Assembly (NCBI GenBank): GCA_001898785.1
Contig: MKVE01000015.1
Location: forward strand, 1-64,000
DNA from: Chryseobacterium sp. 36-9
GTDB lineage: Bacteria; Bacteroidota; Bacteroidia; Flavobacteriales; Weeksellaceae
DNA: 64,000 bases
Direction: 5' to 3'
Under the pieces are notes generated by a model. That model saw only the letters and a program-made list of their open reading frames with translations. It did no database searches and was not told the DNA's origin. Shown piece after piece: positions 27,296-36,175 of the stretch. A program made the translations under genes and the position numbers. The first letter of the stretch is position 1; each line of letters starts with the position of its first letter.

Positions 27296-28519
27296 TTATT
27301 TCTCGGGAAGCGGAGAAACCTCATATTCATTCCTCAAAAGTGCCAACTGCAAATCATTCTGCAAATCCTGTGAAAATCTTGGAACTGGCAACATCAGCTT
27401 TTTGATTTTCTCCAATGACTGAATCTGATGGTATAATTCATAAAAACCAAAACCAGTTAATTTGCCTTTCTCTAAAACCAGAAATGATTTTTCGCCCAAA
27501 GTTCTTCCGGATGCAGACCAGATTTCATTCCTTCCTTTGAGATTGATTTTCTGGGTAAGTTCTGCCAAATCTTTCAGTTCTTCTCTGGATTTGATATAAT
27601 TAATGGCTTTCAAACCTTGTGTAAAACTCTTGAATCTCAGTAAAGGTTTATCTTCCTGGAGTTTAGTTTTCTCAAGAATGTATTTGTTCTTTCTGTAAAA
27701 CAGTCCAAAAGTCAGTGGTTGCCTTTTTTGGATGCCTTTATTTTGCATCATCAGTTTGGCAATCAAATCCGTGCCGGTAAGTTCATAAGAGATTTTCTCG
27801 GTCTCTTCCTGGATTTTTTTATATTTCGCTTTATCGGAATCGAAAATTTTCTTGGCAGACTTATAAAGGTCTTCAACAACATCAGAACAGATGATTTTCC
27901 CGTCGCTGTTTTGGAAATATAGAATTCCTCTTTCGTTTGGCAGATCTTCCGTTAGAATCTGAACTTTACTGATGTAATCTTTCTCTAGGCTTTCTTCTTG
28001 TTGCGACTGGATGATTTCGTTATTTTTATCTTTGATAATCAGTAGTTTAAATAAGTCCAAAGTTGCTCTTGCGTCACCACTTGCACGATGAGCTTCACTC
28101 AACGGAATCCCAATGGATTTGCAAAGTTTGCTCAAAGAGTAGCTTTTCTCCTCAGGAATCAGTTTTTGAGCTAACGGAATTGTATCTAAAGTTTTGATTT
28201 TGAATTCATAACCAAGGCGTTTGAATGATTGACGAAGCATTCTGTAATCGAAGTCGATATTATGTCCCACCAATATAGAATCCTGTGTGATTTCCACAAC
28301 ACGCTTCGCAATCTCGTGGAATTTAGGCGCAGTAATTACCATTTTCTGTGTAATTCCTGTCAGTTTTTGAACAAAGCTGGAAATCTCATCTTCTGGATTA
28401 ACGAGTGAGATGAATTGGTCTGTAATCTCGTGACCATCAAACCGATAGATGGCAATTTCTATAATGCTTTCTTTTCTAAAAGGCGCTCCGTTACTTTCTA
28501 TGTCTATTACTGAATACAT
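27296..28519 (-). CDS. DnaQ-like exonuclease with degenerate GIY-YIG domain
   Basis: The 407 residues start with a DEDDh 3'-5' exonuclease (1-165). Its motifs are DIESNG, VGHNIDFDYRML and HRASGDARATLDL. The segment beginning LPNERGILYFQNSDGKIICSD (about residue 195) aligns by eye with the UvrC/Cho-type GIY-YIG domain usually fused here in Bacteroidetes. The Tyr pair, the YVG of the second motif and the downstream Arg are missing. The last 170 residues are unassigned. It is probably a repair or proofreading-type nuclease whose second nuclease domain is structural. It is the last gene of the herA-like operon, 14 bp after its neighbour. Confidence 0.82.
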   Translation of the reverse strand: MYSVIDIESNGAPFRKESIIEIAIYRFDGHEITDQFISLVNPEDEISSFVQKLTGITQKMVITAPKFHEIAKRVVEITQDSILVGHNIDFDYRMLRQSFKRLGYEFKIKTLDTIPLAQKLIPEEKSYSLSKLCKSIGIPLSEAHRASGDARATLDLFKLLIIKDKNNEIIQSQQEESLEKDYISKVQILTEDLPNERGILYFQNSDGKIICSDVVEDLYKSAKKIFDSDKAKYKKIQEETEKISYELTGTDLIAKLMMQNKGIQKRQPLTFGLFYRKNKYILEKTKLQEDKPLLRFKSFTQGLKAINYIKSREELKDLAELTQKINLKGRNEIWSASGRTLGEKSFLVLEKGKLTGFGFYELYHQIQSLEKIKKLMLPVPRFSQDLQNDLQLALLRNEYEVSPLPEK

Positions 28520-28533
28520 CTACATTTTTCGTT

Positions 28534-29184
28534 CTACAAAGTTAAGAAACTTGAGAGATTTCCTTTCTCAAACATTTTGTTGTTGATGAGCTCTATTTTC
28601 TTAATTGAGCTTACCGGAACGATTGTAATTGTCTTACTTCCCTTCTCAACATAAAAGAAATAAGCGCTATTGGAGTCAATGAGATAAATATCTTTTTGAT
28701 TTCCAGAATCATCGGTAATCCTATGTTTGATTTTTAGATTGTTTTTTTTGATTCTGTCCTTTACAGAAAAACCGCTTCCAATTCCTCCTCCTAAAAAGAA
28801 AGCGGCGATCATAAATGCAACCGAAAAATAAACTTGCTTTTTAATGTGAAGTTTCAAATCTTGTACAGATGCATTAGGGTTTTTTTTGAGAAAAGGTCTA
28901 TTAATAAGAGAATTGCGAACCCAATTTTTATGACTGTTATTCGCTAAAAAATTATTGTACCAAATAAGACCGATAATAAGAATAATAACTGTTACCAGTA
29001 TAATTGGCTGAGAGGTCAATTCTGAGATAGGACTTATCAAAATATCCATTATTGAAGAATATTTCAGGAAATTAATTCCTAACATATAGAAAAATACACC
29101 ATCTCTCAGGATTCCCAGGATTATTAGATACAAATAACCTAATGGCAAAAATGTCTGTAGTTTCTCGATCAGTTTATAATCCAT
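28534..29184 (-). CDS. Membrane protein of unknown function
   Basis: The 216 residues have three likely membrane helices: about 13-37, 53-76, and 111-135 with the run FLGGGIGSGF. The soluble tail then has beta-type strands (IKHRITDDSGNQKDIYLI, AYFFYVEKGSKTITIVPVSSIKKIEL). The tail pattern suggests a small beta-barrel or PH-like fold, but I recognise no family. It lies 11 bp after the HerA-like ATPase gene and 14 bp before the exonuclease gene, so it belongs to that operon. Confidence 0.65.
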   Translation of the reverse strand: MDYKLIEKLQTFLPLGYLYLIILGILRDGVFFYMLGINFLKYSSIMDILISPISELTSQPIILVTVIILIIGLIWYNNFLANNSHKNWVRNSLINRPFLKKNPNASVQDLKLHIKKQVYFSVAFMIAAFFLGGGIGSGFSVKDRIKKNNLKIKHRITDDSGNQKDIYLIDSNSAYFFYVEKGSKTITIVPVSSIKKIELINNKMFEKGNLSSFLTL

Positions 29185-29195
29185 TGAATTAGTTA

Positions 29196-30722
29196 TTATC
29201 TCCTTTTCTTCAGGCTAAACATTCCTAAAATAAACTTCGCACCTTCTCTCGCCAATGTTGTCATAAAGGTTTTTCCGGCACGGCTTTCCATTACCTGTTC
29301 AAACATTCCCGGTTCTTCTTTAGGTTGTACGGTTCTCGTTGGCGTGGGAATTACGGTTTGAGAATGTTCTTCTAATCTTCTATTGAGTATTTCGTAAGCA
29401 CTTTCCTTATCAATGGTCTGTTCATATTTTCTGACGAGTTCCGAATTTCTTGTTAGTTCATCAATTTCTGATGAGGTTAAGACATCCATTCGGCTTTCCG
29501 GAGAAATCAGATAAGTCTGAACCAAAGGCGTCGGAATTCCTTTTTCGTCAAGAGCTGTTACGAAAGCTTCTCCAATACCAAGATTCTGAATGAGTTCATT
29601 AGCTTTGTAGAATTCTGTAATTGGATAATTTTCTACCGCTTTATCAATTTCTTTCCTGTCTTTGGCTGTGAATCCTCTCAAGGCATGCTGGATTTTCAAA
29701 CCAAGCTGACTCAATATATTTTCCGGAACATCGCCGGGAATCTGAGTGATAAAATAAATACCGATGCCTTTTGAACGGATTAATTTTACCATTGTTTCAA
29801 TCTGGGAAAGCAATGCCTTCGAAGCTTCATTGAAAATCAAATGTGCTTCATCTATGAATAGAACCAATTTTGGTCTTCCACTGTCGCCTTCTTCAGGAAA
29901 GGTCATATAGATTTCTGCAAAAAGCGATAACATAAACGTTGAGAAAAGATTCGGTTTGTTTTGGATGTCATCCACACGGAAAATATTCACAACACCTTTT
30001 CCGTCTCTGGTTTTTAGCAGGTCTTCAACTTCAAAACTTGGTTCGCCGAAAAAAGTCGATGCACCTTGTTGTTCCATTGCGACAATCGAGCGTAAGATTG
30101 CGCCCAACGATGCCGGTGCAATAGAACCGTAATTGTCAGCCAGTTCTTTTTTACCAATCGGATTATCCGTTACGTATTGCAGAACTTTTTTCAAATCCTG
30201 CAAATCAACCAAAGGCAAAGCTTTGTCATCACAGTATTTGAAAACAATAGACATGATGCTTTGCTGGGTATCATTGAGTCCAAGAATTTTACTTAACAAG
30301 ATTGGTCCGAATTCCAACACAGTGGCTCTCAGTTTTACGCCTTTTGTTCCGGAAATAGTCATCAGTTCTACCGGAAAACTCTGTGGGGAATAAGGCAACT
30401 GCGTTTTGGCGTAACGGTCTTTGATGTTGTCATTTTCTGTTCCTGCTTCTGCAATTCCGGAAAGGTCTCCTTTGATATCCATTACCAAAGTTGGGATTCC
30501 TGCGTGAGACAATTGCTCCACAAAAACCTGAAGTGTTTTGGTTTTTCCGGTTCCCGTTGCGCCGGCAATTAATCCGTGCCGGTTTACGGTTTTAAGTGGG
30601 ATCGAAACATTGACTTCCGTTACAACTTCGCCGTCAAGCATTCCTTTTCCAAGAATGATATGTTCTCCTTTCGGATTATATTTTGCGTTAAGATCTGTGA
30701 TGAATTTCTCTTTATCTGACAT
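29196..30722 (-). CDS. HerA-like ATPase (DUF853 family)
   Basis: The 508-residue cytoplasmic P-loop ATPase of the HerA/FtsK superfamily has Walker A GATGTGKTKT at about residue 32 and Walker B LVLFIDEAHL. The family's RSKGIGIYFITQ and QHALRGFTAKDRK motifs are present, and the C-terminal region is low-complexity (TVIPTPTRTVQPKEEP). DUF853 proteins are widespread and uncharacterised. HerA relatives pump or unwind DNA with a nuclease partner, and here a DnaQ-type exonuclease is encoded two genes downstream in the same operon. A function in DNA repair is inference. Confidence 0.88.
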   Translation of the reverse strand: MSDKEKFITDLNAKYNPKGEHIILGKGMLDGEVVTEVNVSIPLKTVNRHGLIAGATGTGKTKTLQVFVEQLSHAGIPTLVMDIKGDLSGIAEAGTENDNIKDRYAKTQLPYSPQSFPVELMTISGTKGVKLRATVLEFGPILLSKILGLNDTQQSIMSIVFKYCDDKALPLVDLQDLKKVLQYVTDNPIGKKELADNYGSIAPASLGAILRSIVAMEQQGASTFFGEPSFEVEDLLKTRDGKGVVNIFRVDDIQNKPNLFSTFMLSLFAEIYMTFPEEGDSGRPKLVLFIDEAHLIFNEASKALLSQIETMVKLIRSKGIGIYFITQIPGDVPENILSQLGLKIQHALRGFTAKDRKEIDKAVENYPITEFYKANELIQNLGIGEAFVTALDEKGIPTPLVQTYLISPESRMDVLTSSEIDELTRNSELVRKYEQTIDKESAYEILNRRLEEHSQTVIPTPTRTVQPKEEPGMFEQVMESRAGKTFMTTLAREGAKFILGMFSLKKRR

Positions 30723-30858
30723 CGATTGGTTTTTGAATGTTTAAATTTAAAAATATTTTCCAGAAATTTAAACTTTAGCAATTACATTAATTTGTCTTGT
30801 ATTAGAATATGCTCAAATTTCTGATTTTCGAAAATATAAAAGCGAGGCAATAATATTT

Positions 30859-30866
30859 TATCTTTG
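30859..30866 (+). promoter_or_regulatory. -7 promoter box before the bestrophin gene
   Basis: TATCTTTG matches TAnnTTTG and ends 17 bp before the ATG. No TTG is found at the expected upstream distance. Confidence 0.45.
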
Positions 30867-30883
30867 TATCCAAATCACAAAGC

Positions 30884-31765
30884 ATGCGTGCTTATAACAC
30901 AAAAAATTTCCTGAAAATACTTATCAGTCTTCATAAAAGTGATACACTGAAGGTTCTTTTCCCAACAATTGTTTTAGTCGGCATTTACTCATATGCAGTC
31001 TATTATTTCGAAGTAGAATTTTTGCATCTGACATCCAAATCTTCTGTAAGCAATATCGGGATGATCCATTCTTTGCTGGGGTTTGTTTTGTCTTTGCTGT
31101 TGGTTTTCAGGACCAACACGGCTTACGATCGTTGGTGGGAAGGGCGGAAGCTTTGGGGGAAACTGGTTAATGACAGCCGGAATTTTGTCATTAAGATTAA
31201 CAGCATCCTTCCGGAATCTGATATTAAAAACAGGACTCAAATTGCAAAATACCTGAAATTTTTCCCTCACTTCCTGAATAGCCACCTTTCCAAAGAATCA
31301 ACAAGATTGGTTCTGGATGAAGGTTTTGCAGATTTGGCTAAGGAACTGAAACATCATCCGCCGGCAGAATTGATTTTTCTGTTGACTAAAAAACTGTACC
31401 AGCTTAAAAAAGAAGGAAAAATTTCTGACACCGAGATGTTATTTTTGGATACGCAGTTATCTGGCTTTTTAGATGTTTGCGGCGGTTGTGAAAGAATTAA
31501 AAATACGCCTATTCCATATTCGTACTCATCATTTATAAAGAAGTTTATTATCTTTTATGTAATGGCTTTACCAATTGCTAATGTTGTTAATCTGGGTTGT
31601 TTTATGATTCCCATTACGATGTTTGTATATTATGTTCTGATGAGTTTGGAACTGATTGCGGAAGAGATAGAAGATCCGTTCAATAATGATGAGAATGATA
31701 TTCCTATGGAAGCTATTTCTCAAAATATCGAAAGAAGTATCGATTTAATTTTAAATAAAGTCTGA
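30884..31765 (+). CDS. Bestrophin-family ion channel
   Basis: The 293-residue inner-membrane protein of the bestrophin/YneE family has hydrophobic helices near 23-40, 50-72, 205-225 and 228-245. It carries the conserved RTNTAYDRWWEGRKLWG element after helix 2 and the SLELIAEEIEDPF element before the C-terminus. Bacterial homologues form pentameric channels; the ion selectivity here is not readable. The next gene starts 2 bp after its stop, so the two are cotranscribed although their functions appear unrelated. Confidence 0.92.
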   Translation: MRAYNTKNFLKILISLHKSDTLKVLFPTIVLVGIYSYAVYYFEVEFLHLTSKSSVSNIGMIHSLLGFVLSLLLVFRTNTAYDRWWEGRKLWGKLVNDSRNFVIKINSILPESDIKNRTQIAKYLKFFPHFLNSHLSKESTRLVLDEGFADLAKELKHHPPAELIFLLTKKLYQLKKEGKISDTEMLFLDTQLSGFLDVCGGCERIKNTPIPYSYSSFIKKFIIFYVMALPIANVVNLGCFMIPITMFVYYVLMSLELIAEEIEDPFNNDENDIPMEAISQNIERSIDLILNKV

Positions 31766-31767
31766 CT

Positions 31768-32304
31768 GTGACAAAGAAACTGAAACTAGAAGAACTGGGA
31801 AGAATAGATGTGGAAACGTTCAAAAGAACAGCTAAAATTCCTTTGGTTGTGATTTTGGATAGTGTTAGAAGTATGCATAATGTAGGAGCGATCTTCCGGA
31901 CTGGTGATGCTTTTCTAATAGAAAAAGTGGTGCTTTGCGGAATCACGCCTCAACCACCTCACCGCGAGATTCATAAAGCCGCATTGGGTGCAACAGAGAG
32001 TGTGGATTGGGTCTATGAGCAGGATATTAATGTGGCTATAGACAATCTTAAAAAAGAAAACTTTGAGATTATTGGCATTGAACAGACTTCATCCAGTCAG
32101 TTAATAACGGATTTTGAAATTGATCCGGAAAAAAAATATGCCTTGATTCTTGGGAACGAAGTCGATGGGATCAGTGATGATGCGCTTGGGAATATTGATA
32201 ATTTTCTGGAAATTCCTCAGTTAGGAACCAAACATTCTCTTAATGTAAGCGTCTGTGGCGGAATTGTGATCTGGGAATTTGCGAAGAATCTTGGATTTAG
32301 ATAA
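31768..32304 (+). CDS. TrmH/SpoU-family RNA 2'-O-methyltransferase
   Basis: The 178 residues start with a GTG codon two bases after the bestrophin stop; no ATG gives a better N-terminus. The three SPOUT knot motifs are visible: SVRSMHNVGAIFRT (motif 1), ALILGNEVDGIS (motif 2) and LNVSVCGGIVIWEF (motif 3, where Asn-Val-Ser replaces the common SLNVSVA form). It methylates ribose 2'-OH of tRNA or rRNA with SAM. No N-terminal substrate domain is present, so the exact target cannot be named. A hairpin AAACTGC/GCAGTTT at 32309-32338 without a T-run follows. Confidence 0.9.
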   Translation: MTKKLKLEELGRIDVETFKRTAKIPLVVILDSVRSMHNVGAIFRTGDAFLIEKVVLCGITPQPPHREIHKAALGATESVDWVYEQDINVAIDNLKKENFEIIGIEQTSSSQLITDFEIDPEKKYALILGNEVDGISDDALGNIDNFLEIPQLGTKHSLNVSVCGGIVIWEFAKNLGFR

Positions 32305-32476
32305 TAAAAAACTGCAAACACCAGAAGTGCCGCAGTTTGAAATAAATCTAATAAAAAGTAAAAATGAAAGGCGACAAAGATATATTTTTAAATTAATACA
32401 AAGCAACAGTTTTGTAAAAAAAGTATAAAAATTTTTAAAATCTTTTCTGGCTGAGTAATTTTTGTAAATTAGCATA

Positions 32477-33130
32477 ATGTTTATCAAAGACTACATCTCC
32501 AAAGATTATCCGGCTTTCAGCGTCAAAGACTCTATAGAAGAGGCTTCTGAGGTTGCTAAAGAATTCGGATATTCCCACGTTTTCATTGTGAACAAAGGTC
32601 TCTTCCTGGGAGGGCTCAGTCAGTCTTTTTTAGAAGACAGTCCTGAAGGAAAACTGGATTCTCTCAATATTCATTTTGAGCGTTTTGCGATTATGGAAGA
32701 CAGCAGTCTGTTGGACAGCATCAAACTTTTCCATATTTTTAATTCCAATGTGGTTCCCGTTATTTCGAAGGAAGAAAAGTATCTGGGTTACATCTCCTGT
32801 GATGACATTTTTAATGAGTTTTCCAAATATCCGCTGTTCTCGGAAAATGGTGCAATACTGACCATCCAGACCAACGGCCTGCACTATTCTATGACAGAGA
32901 TTTCGCAGATTGTGGAAAGTAACAATGCTAAGATCTATGGCGTTTTCATCAATGCAATCAAAGAGGATAGTATAGAAATTACACTCAAGATCAGTAACGA
33001 AAATCTAAGTTCTATAGATGAAACTTTTGAGAGATACGGTTATGTTGTAGTCCATAAACATTATGACGATGAGAAAGAAGAACTCTTGAAAGACCGGTTC
33101 GGATTTTTTCAGAAATTTTTGGAGATTTAA
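32477..33130 (+). CDS. CBS-domain protein
   Basis: The 217 residues contain a CBS pair (about 1-125, with IKDYISKDYPAFSVKDSIEEA and VVPVISKEEKYLGYIS). A C-terminal ACT-like half follows (GAILTIQTNGLHYSMTEISQIVESNNAKIYGVF, EITLKISN). CBS pairs bind adenosine nucleotides and ACT folds bind amino acids, so it looks like a small metabolite sensor. It lies 2 bp before nadK, suggesting a link with NAD(P) supply. This order is common in Flavobacteriia in my recollection. Confidence 0.82.
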   Translation: MFIKDYISKDYPAFSVKDSIEEASEVAKEFGYSHVFIVNKGLFLGGLSQSFLEDSPEGKLDSLNIHFERFAIMEDSSLLDSIKLFHIFNSNVVPVISKEEKYLGYISCDDIFNEFSKYPLFSENGAILTIQTNGLHYSMTEISQIVESNNAKIYGVFINAIKEDSIEITLKISNENLSSIDETFERYGYVVVHKHYDDEKEELLKDRFGFFQKFLEI

Positions 33131-33132
33131 TT

Positions 33133-34005
33133 ATGAAAGCAGCCATTTATTCTCAAAAGAAAGATCTTGATACGTTTTTGTATCTCAATCGGTTCATTTC
33201 AGAATTGGCGCTGAGAGAAGTGTCCGTTGTTCTTCATGCCGAGATGGCAGAAAATCTGAATTTTTCCAAAGAATTCGAAACATTTTCCGGCAAAGAAGGA
33301 CTTAAAAATAAGAATGTCAATATCGTTTTTAGTTTCGGGGGCGATGGAACTATTCTTAATGCGTTGACTTTTATACAGGATCTTGAAATTCCGATTATTG
33401 GGGTTAATACAGGACGATTGGGGTTTTTGGCCAATTTCCGGAAAGACCAGATTTTTGACGAATTGGATTCGATTATCCTTGAAAAGAATTATAATATCAG
33501 TGAAAGATCGGTAATTAAAATCACGACAAATGATAATTCTGAAATCGATTTTCCATTCGCTTTGAATGATGTCAGTCTTTCCAGAAAAGAAACGACATCA
33601 ATGATTACGGTCGAGTCTTACATTAATGATGAGTTTCTGAATGTTTTCTGGGGCGATGGATTGATCGTTTCAACTCCAACCGGTTCTACAGCTTATTCAC
33701 TGAGTTGTGGCGGACCGATTATTTCTCCGACGAACGATAATTTTGCGATATCGCCAATAGCACCTCATAACCTGAATGTCCGTCCACTGATTGTAAAAGA
33801 TGACTCGAAAATAAAACTGACAGTTAAAAGCCGGGTTCCGCAATACACTTTGGCTTTGGATTCAAGGCTTTATCATATGGAAGTGGGGAGTGAGATTATC
33901 ATTGAAAAAGCAGAATTTTCTTTGTTCCTTATCAAGCCGAAAAATTTCAGTTTCTACGAAACAATCCGCCAGAAGTTGCTTTGGGGAAATGACAAGAGAA
34001 ATTAA
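33133..34005 (+). CDS. nadK: NAD kinase
   Basis: The 290-residue cytoplasmic enzyme phosphorylates NAD to NADP with ATP. The GGDG catalytic motif is in FSFGGDGTILNAL. The second conserved box reads ALNDVSLSR (Asp where Glu is usual), and DGLIVSTPTGSTAYSLSCGGPI is the diagnostic beta-hairpin region. It is cotranscribed with the CBS-domain gene immediately upstream. Confidence 0.95.
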   Translation: MKAAIYSQKKDLDTFLYLNRFISELALREVSVVLHAEMAENLNFSKEFETFSGKEGLKNKNVNIVFSFGGDGTILNALTFIQDLEIPIIGVNTGRLGFLANFRKDQIFDELDSIILEKNYNISERSVIKITTNDNSEIDFPFALNDVSLSRKETTSMITVESYINDEFLNVFWGDGLIVSTPTGSTAYSLSCGGPIISPTNDNFAISPIAPHNLNVRPLIVKDDSKIKLTVKSRVPQYTLALDSRLYHMEVGSEIIIEKAEFSLFLIKPKNFSFYETIRQKLLWGNDKRN

Positions 34006-34106
34006 TTATTGAAAAATTATTCTTAACATAGTATATTAATTGAAGTTAGAATTATTAATAATTTCGTAACTTTACAGTCCAAAAAATCTTAAAAAATATA
34101 ATAAAA

Positions 34107-35174
34107 ATGAGCAGAAAATTTCCGGCAGGAGTTGCCACTGGTTCTTTAGTAACAGAGATATTTGATTATGCAAAAGAAAAGCAATTTGCGCTTCCTGCTG
34201 CTAATGTGATTGGCTCTAGTAATATCAATGCAACTTTGGAAACTGCTGCAAAACTAAACGCTCCTGTAATTATCCAGTTTTCAAATGGTGGTGCGGCTTT
34301 CAATGCAGGAAAAGGCTTGAGCAATGATGGTCAAAGGGCTTCTATACTTGGAGCTATTGCTGGTGCAAAGCACATCCACACTTTGGCAGAAGCTTACGGA
34401 GCGACAGTAATCCTGCATACAGACCATTGTGCAAAAAAATTATTGCCTTGGGTTGATGGTCTTTTAGATGCAAGTGAAGAACATTTCAGACTGACGGGAA
34501 AACCATTATATTCTTCTCACATGCTGGATCTTTCTGAAGAACCTTTGGAAGAAAATCTCGAAGTTTCTGCTAAATATTTCGAAAGAATGGCAAAAATGGG
34601 AATGACTCTAGAAATTGAACTTGGAGTAACCGGAGGTGAAGAAGATGGTGTTGATAACTCTGATGTTGACAGCTCAAAATTATACACACAACCCGAAGAG
34701 GTTGCACATGCTTATGAAGTTTTGAAAAAAGTGTCTGATAATTTCACAATTGCTGCCGCTTTCGGTAATGTACATGGTGTTTATAAGCCGGGCAACGTAA
34801 AATTAACTCCAAAAATCCTTGATAATTCTCAGAAATATGTTCAGGAGAAATTTGGTACAAAGGAGAAACCGGTAAATTTTGTGTTCCATGGTGGATCTGG
34901 CTCTACTTTGGAAGAAATAAGAGAAGCAATCAGCTACGGTGTTGTAAAAATGAACATCGATACAGATTTACAATTCGGTTACACAGAAGGAATCAGAGAT
35001 TATATGACAGAACAGATTGAATATCTGCGCCATCAGATCGGAAATCCAACTGGTGCCGATGCTCCAAATAAGAAATTCTACGATCCAAGAGTCTGGGTAA
35101 GAAAAGGAGAAGAAACGTATATCAAGAGATTGACTCAGGCTTTTGAAGATCTGAACAATATCAATACACTTTAA
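34107..35174 (+). CDS. fbaA: Class II fructose-bisphosphate aldolase
   Basis: The 355-residue zinc-dependent glycolytic aldolase is of the class IIA type. The metal ligands are visible in VILHTDHCAKK, in AAFGNVHGVYKPGNV and in NFVFHGGSGS. The catalytic loop DNSDVDSSKLYTQPEEV is present. The length is normal. The gap to nadK is 101 bp, and a TAACTTTA box near 34067 is close to a -7 element, so it probably has its own promoter. Confidence 0.95.
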   Translation: MSRKFPAGVATGSLVTEIFDYAKEKQFALPAANVIGSSNINATLETAAKLNAPVIIQFSNGGAAFNAGKGLSNDGQRASILGAIAGAKHIHTLAEAYGATVILHTDHCAKKLLPWVDGLLDASEEHFRLTGKPLYSSHMLDLSEEPLEENLEVSAKYFERMAKMGMTLEIELGVTGGEEDGVDNSDVDSSKLYTQPEEVAHAYEVLKKVSDNFTIAAAFGNVHGVYKPGNVKLTPKILDNSQKYVQEKFGTKEKPVNFVFHGGSGSTLEEIREAISYGVVKMNIDTDLQFGYTEGIRDYMTEQIEYLRHQIGNPTGADAPNKKFYDPRVWVRKGEETYIKRLTQAFEDLNNINTL

Positions 35175-35258
35175 TAATTTATAAATGATAATTGATGAGC
35201 GATAAATGGTTCAGTCGTTTTTCTCATCAGTTATCATTTTTCATTTATCAATTATAGA
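35175..35258. repeat. Inverted repeat upstream of accD
   Basis: The left arm has ATAATTTATAAAT and GATAATTGATGAG, and the right arm CTCATCAGTTATCATT and ATTTATCAATTAT. They match as imperfect inverted repeats of about 27-33 nt around a loop with CGATAAATGG. It fills the whole gap between fbaA and accD and shares the ATTGATAA/ATAAATGA words seen before htpG. Confidence 0.6.
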
Positions 35259-35260
35259 AT

Positions 35261-36118
35261 ATGGCATTTGATTGGTTTAAAAGAAAAACCCAAAACATTA
35301 CAACTTCCACGGAAGACAAAAAAGATGTTCCAAAAGGTCTTTGGCATAAAACTCCAACCGGAAAAATTATAGAAGCGGAAGAACTTAAAGCGAATAATTT
35401 TGTATCTCCGGAAGACGGTTTCCATGTAAGAATCGGCAGCAGAGAATATTTCGATATGCTTTTTGATGATCAGAAATTCAAAGAATTGGATGCTGATGTT
35501 GAAAGTGTTGATATCCTGAAATTCAAGGATACAAAAACTTACACAGACCGTCTGAAAGAAGTGAAATCAAAAACAAAACTGACAGATTCTATCCGTAATG
35601 CAACCGGAAAAGTGAATGGTGTAGAAATGGTAGTTTCCTGTATGGATTTTGCTTTTATCGGAGGTTCTTTAGGTTCTGTAATGGGAGAAAAAATCAGAAG
35701 AGCTATTGATTATTGTATCAAACACAAATTGCCTTATATGATTATCTGCCAGTCCGGTGGAGCGAGAATGCAGGAAGCAGCATATTCACTTATGCAATTG
35801 GCGAAAGTTCAGGCTAAGCTGGTTCAGCTTTCCGATGCCGGTTTACCTTATATCGCCTATTTGACTGACCCTACTTTTGGCGGTATCACAGCATCATTTG
35901 CAATGACAGCTGATTTGATTATTGCTGAACCAAGTGCTTTGATAGGTTTTGCGGGACCAAGAGTTATCCGTGAAACGATAGGAAGAGATTTGCCTGAGGG
36001 CTTCCAGACATCGGAATTCCTGCAGGAAAAAGGATTTGTTGATTTTATCGTGAAAAGGACAGAAATCAAACAGCAAGTTTCCAGAGCTGTAAAGCTTTTA
36101 ATGCACGAATATCATTAA
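35261..36118 (+). CDS. accD: Acetyl-CoA carboxylase carboxyltransferase subunit beta
   Basis: The 285 residues include the crotonase-like carboxyltransferase core: [16 protein letters not shown], then [34 protein letters not shown] and IGFAGPRVI. It forms the alpha2-beta2 carboxyltransferase that makes malonyl-CoA from carboxybiotin. The N-terminal segment corresponding to the zinc ribbon of E. coli AccD has none of the four cysteines: [17 protein letters not shown] and [14 protein letters not shown] stand where CxxC pairs are expected. A terminator-like hairpin follows. Confidence 0.94.
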   Translation: MAFDWFKRKTQNITTSTEDKKDVPKGLWHKTPTGKIIEAEELKANNFVSPEDGFHVRIGSREYFDMLFDDQKFKELDADVESVDILKFKDTKTYTDRLKEVKSKTKLTDSIRNATGKVNGVEMVVSCMDFAFIGGSLGSVMGEKIRRAIDYCIKHKLPYMIICQSGGARMQEAAYSLMQLAKVQAKLVQLSDAGLPYIAYLTDPTFGGITASFAMTADLIIAEPSALIGFAGPRVIRETIGRDLPEGFQTSEFLQEKGFVDFIVKRTEIKQQVSRAVKLLMHEYH

Positions 36119-36148
36119 TCCAAACAGTTAATAATTATAAAAAAACTC

Positions 36149-36175
36149 ACTCTCTCAAATCTGGGAGAGTTTTTT
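36149..36175 (+). terminator. Terminator after accD
   Basis: ACTCTC / GAGAGT (6-bp stem, weakly extended inside) is followed by six T. The T-run directly abuts the ATG at 36176. Confidence 0.6.
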
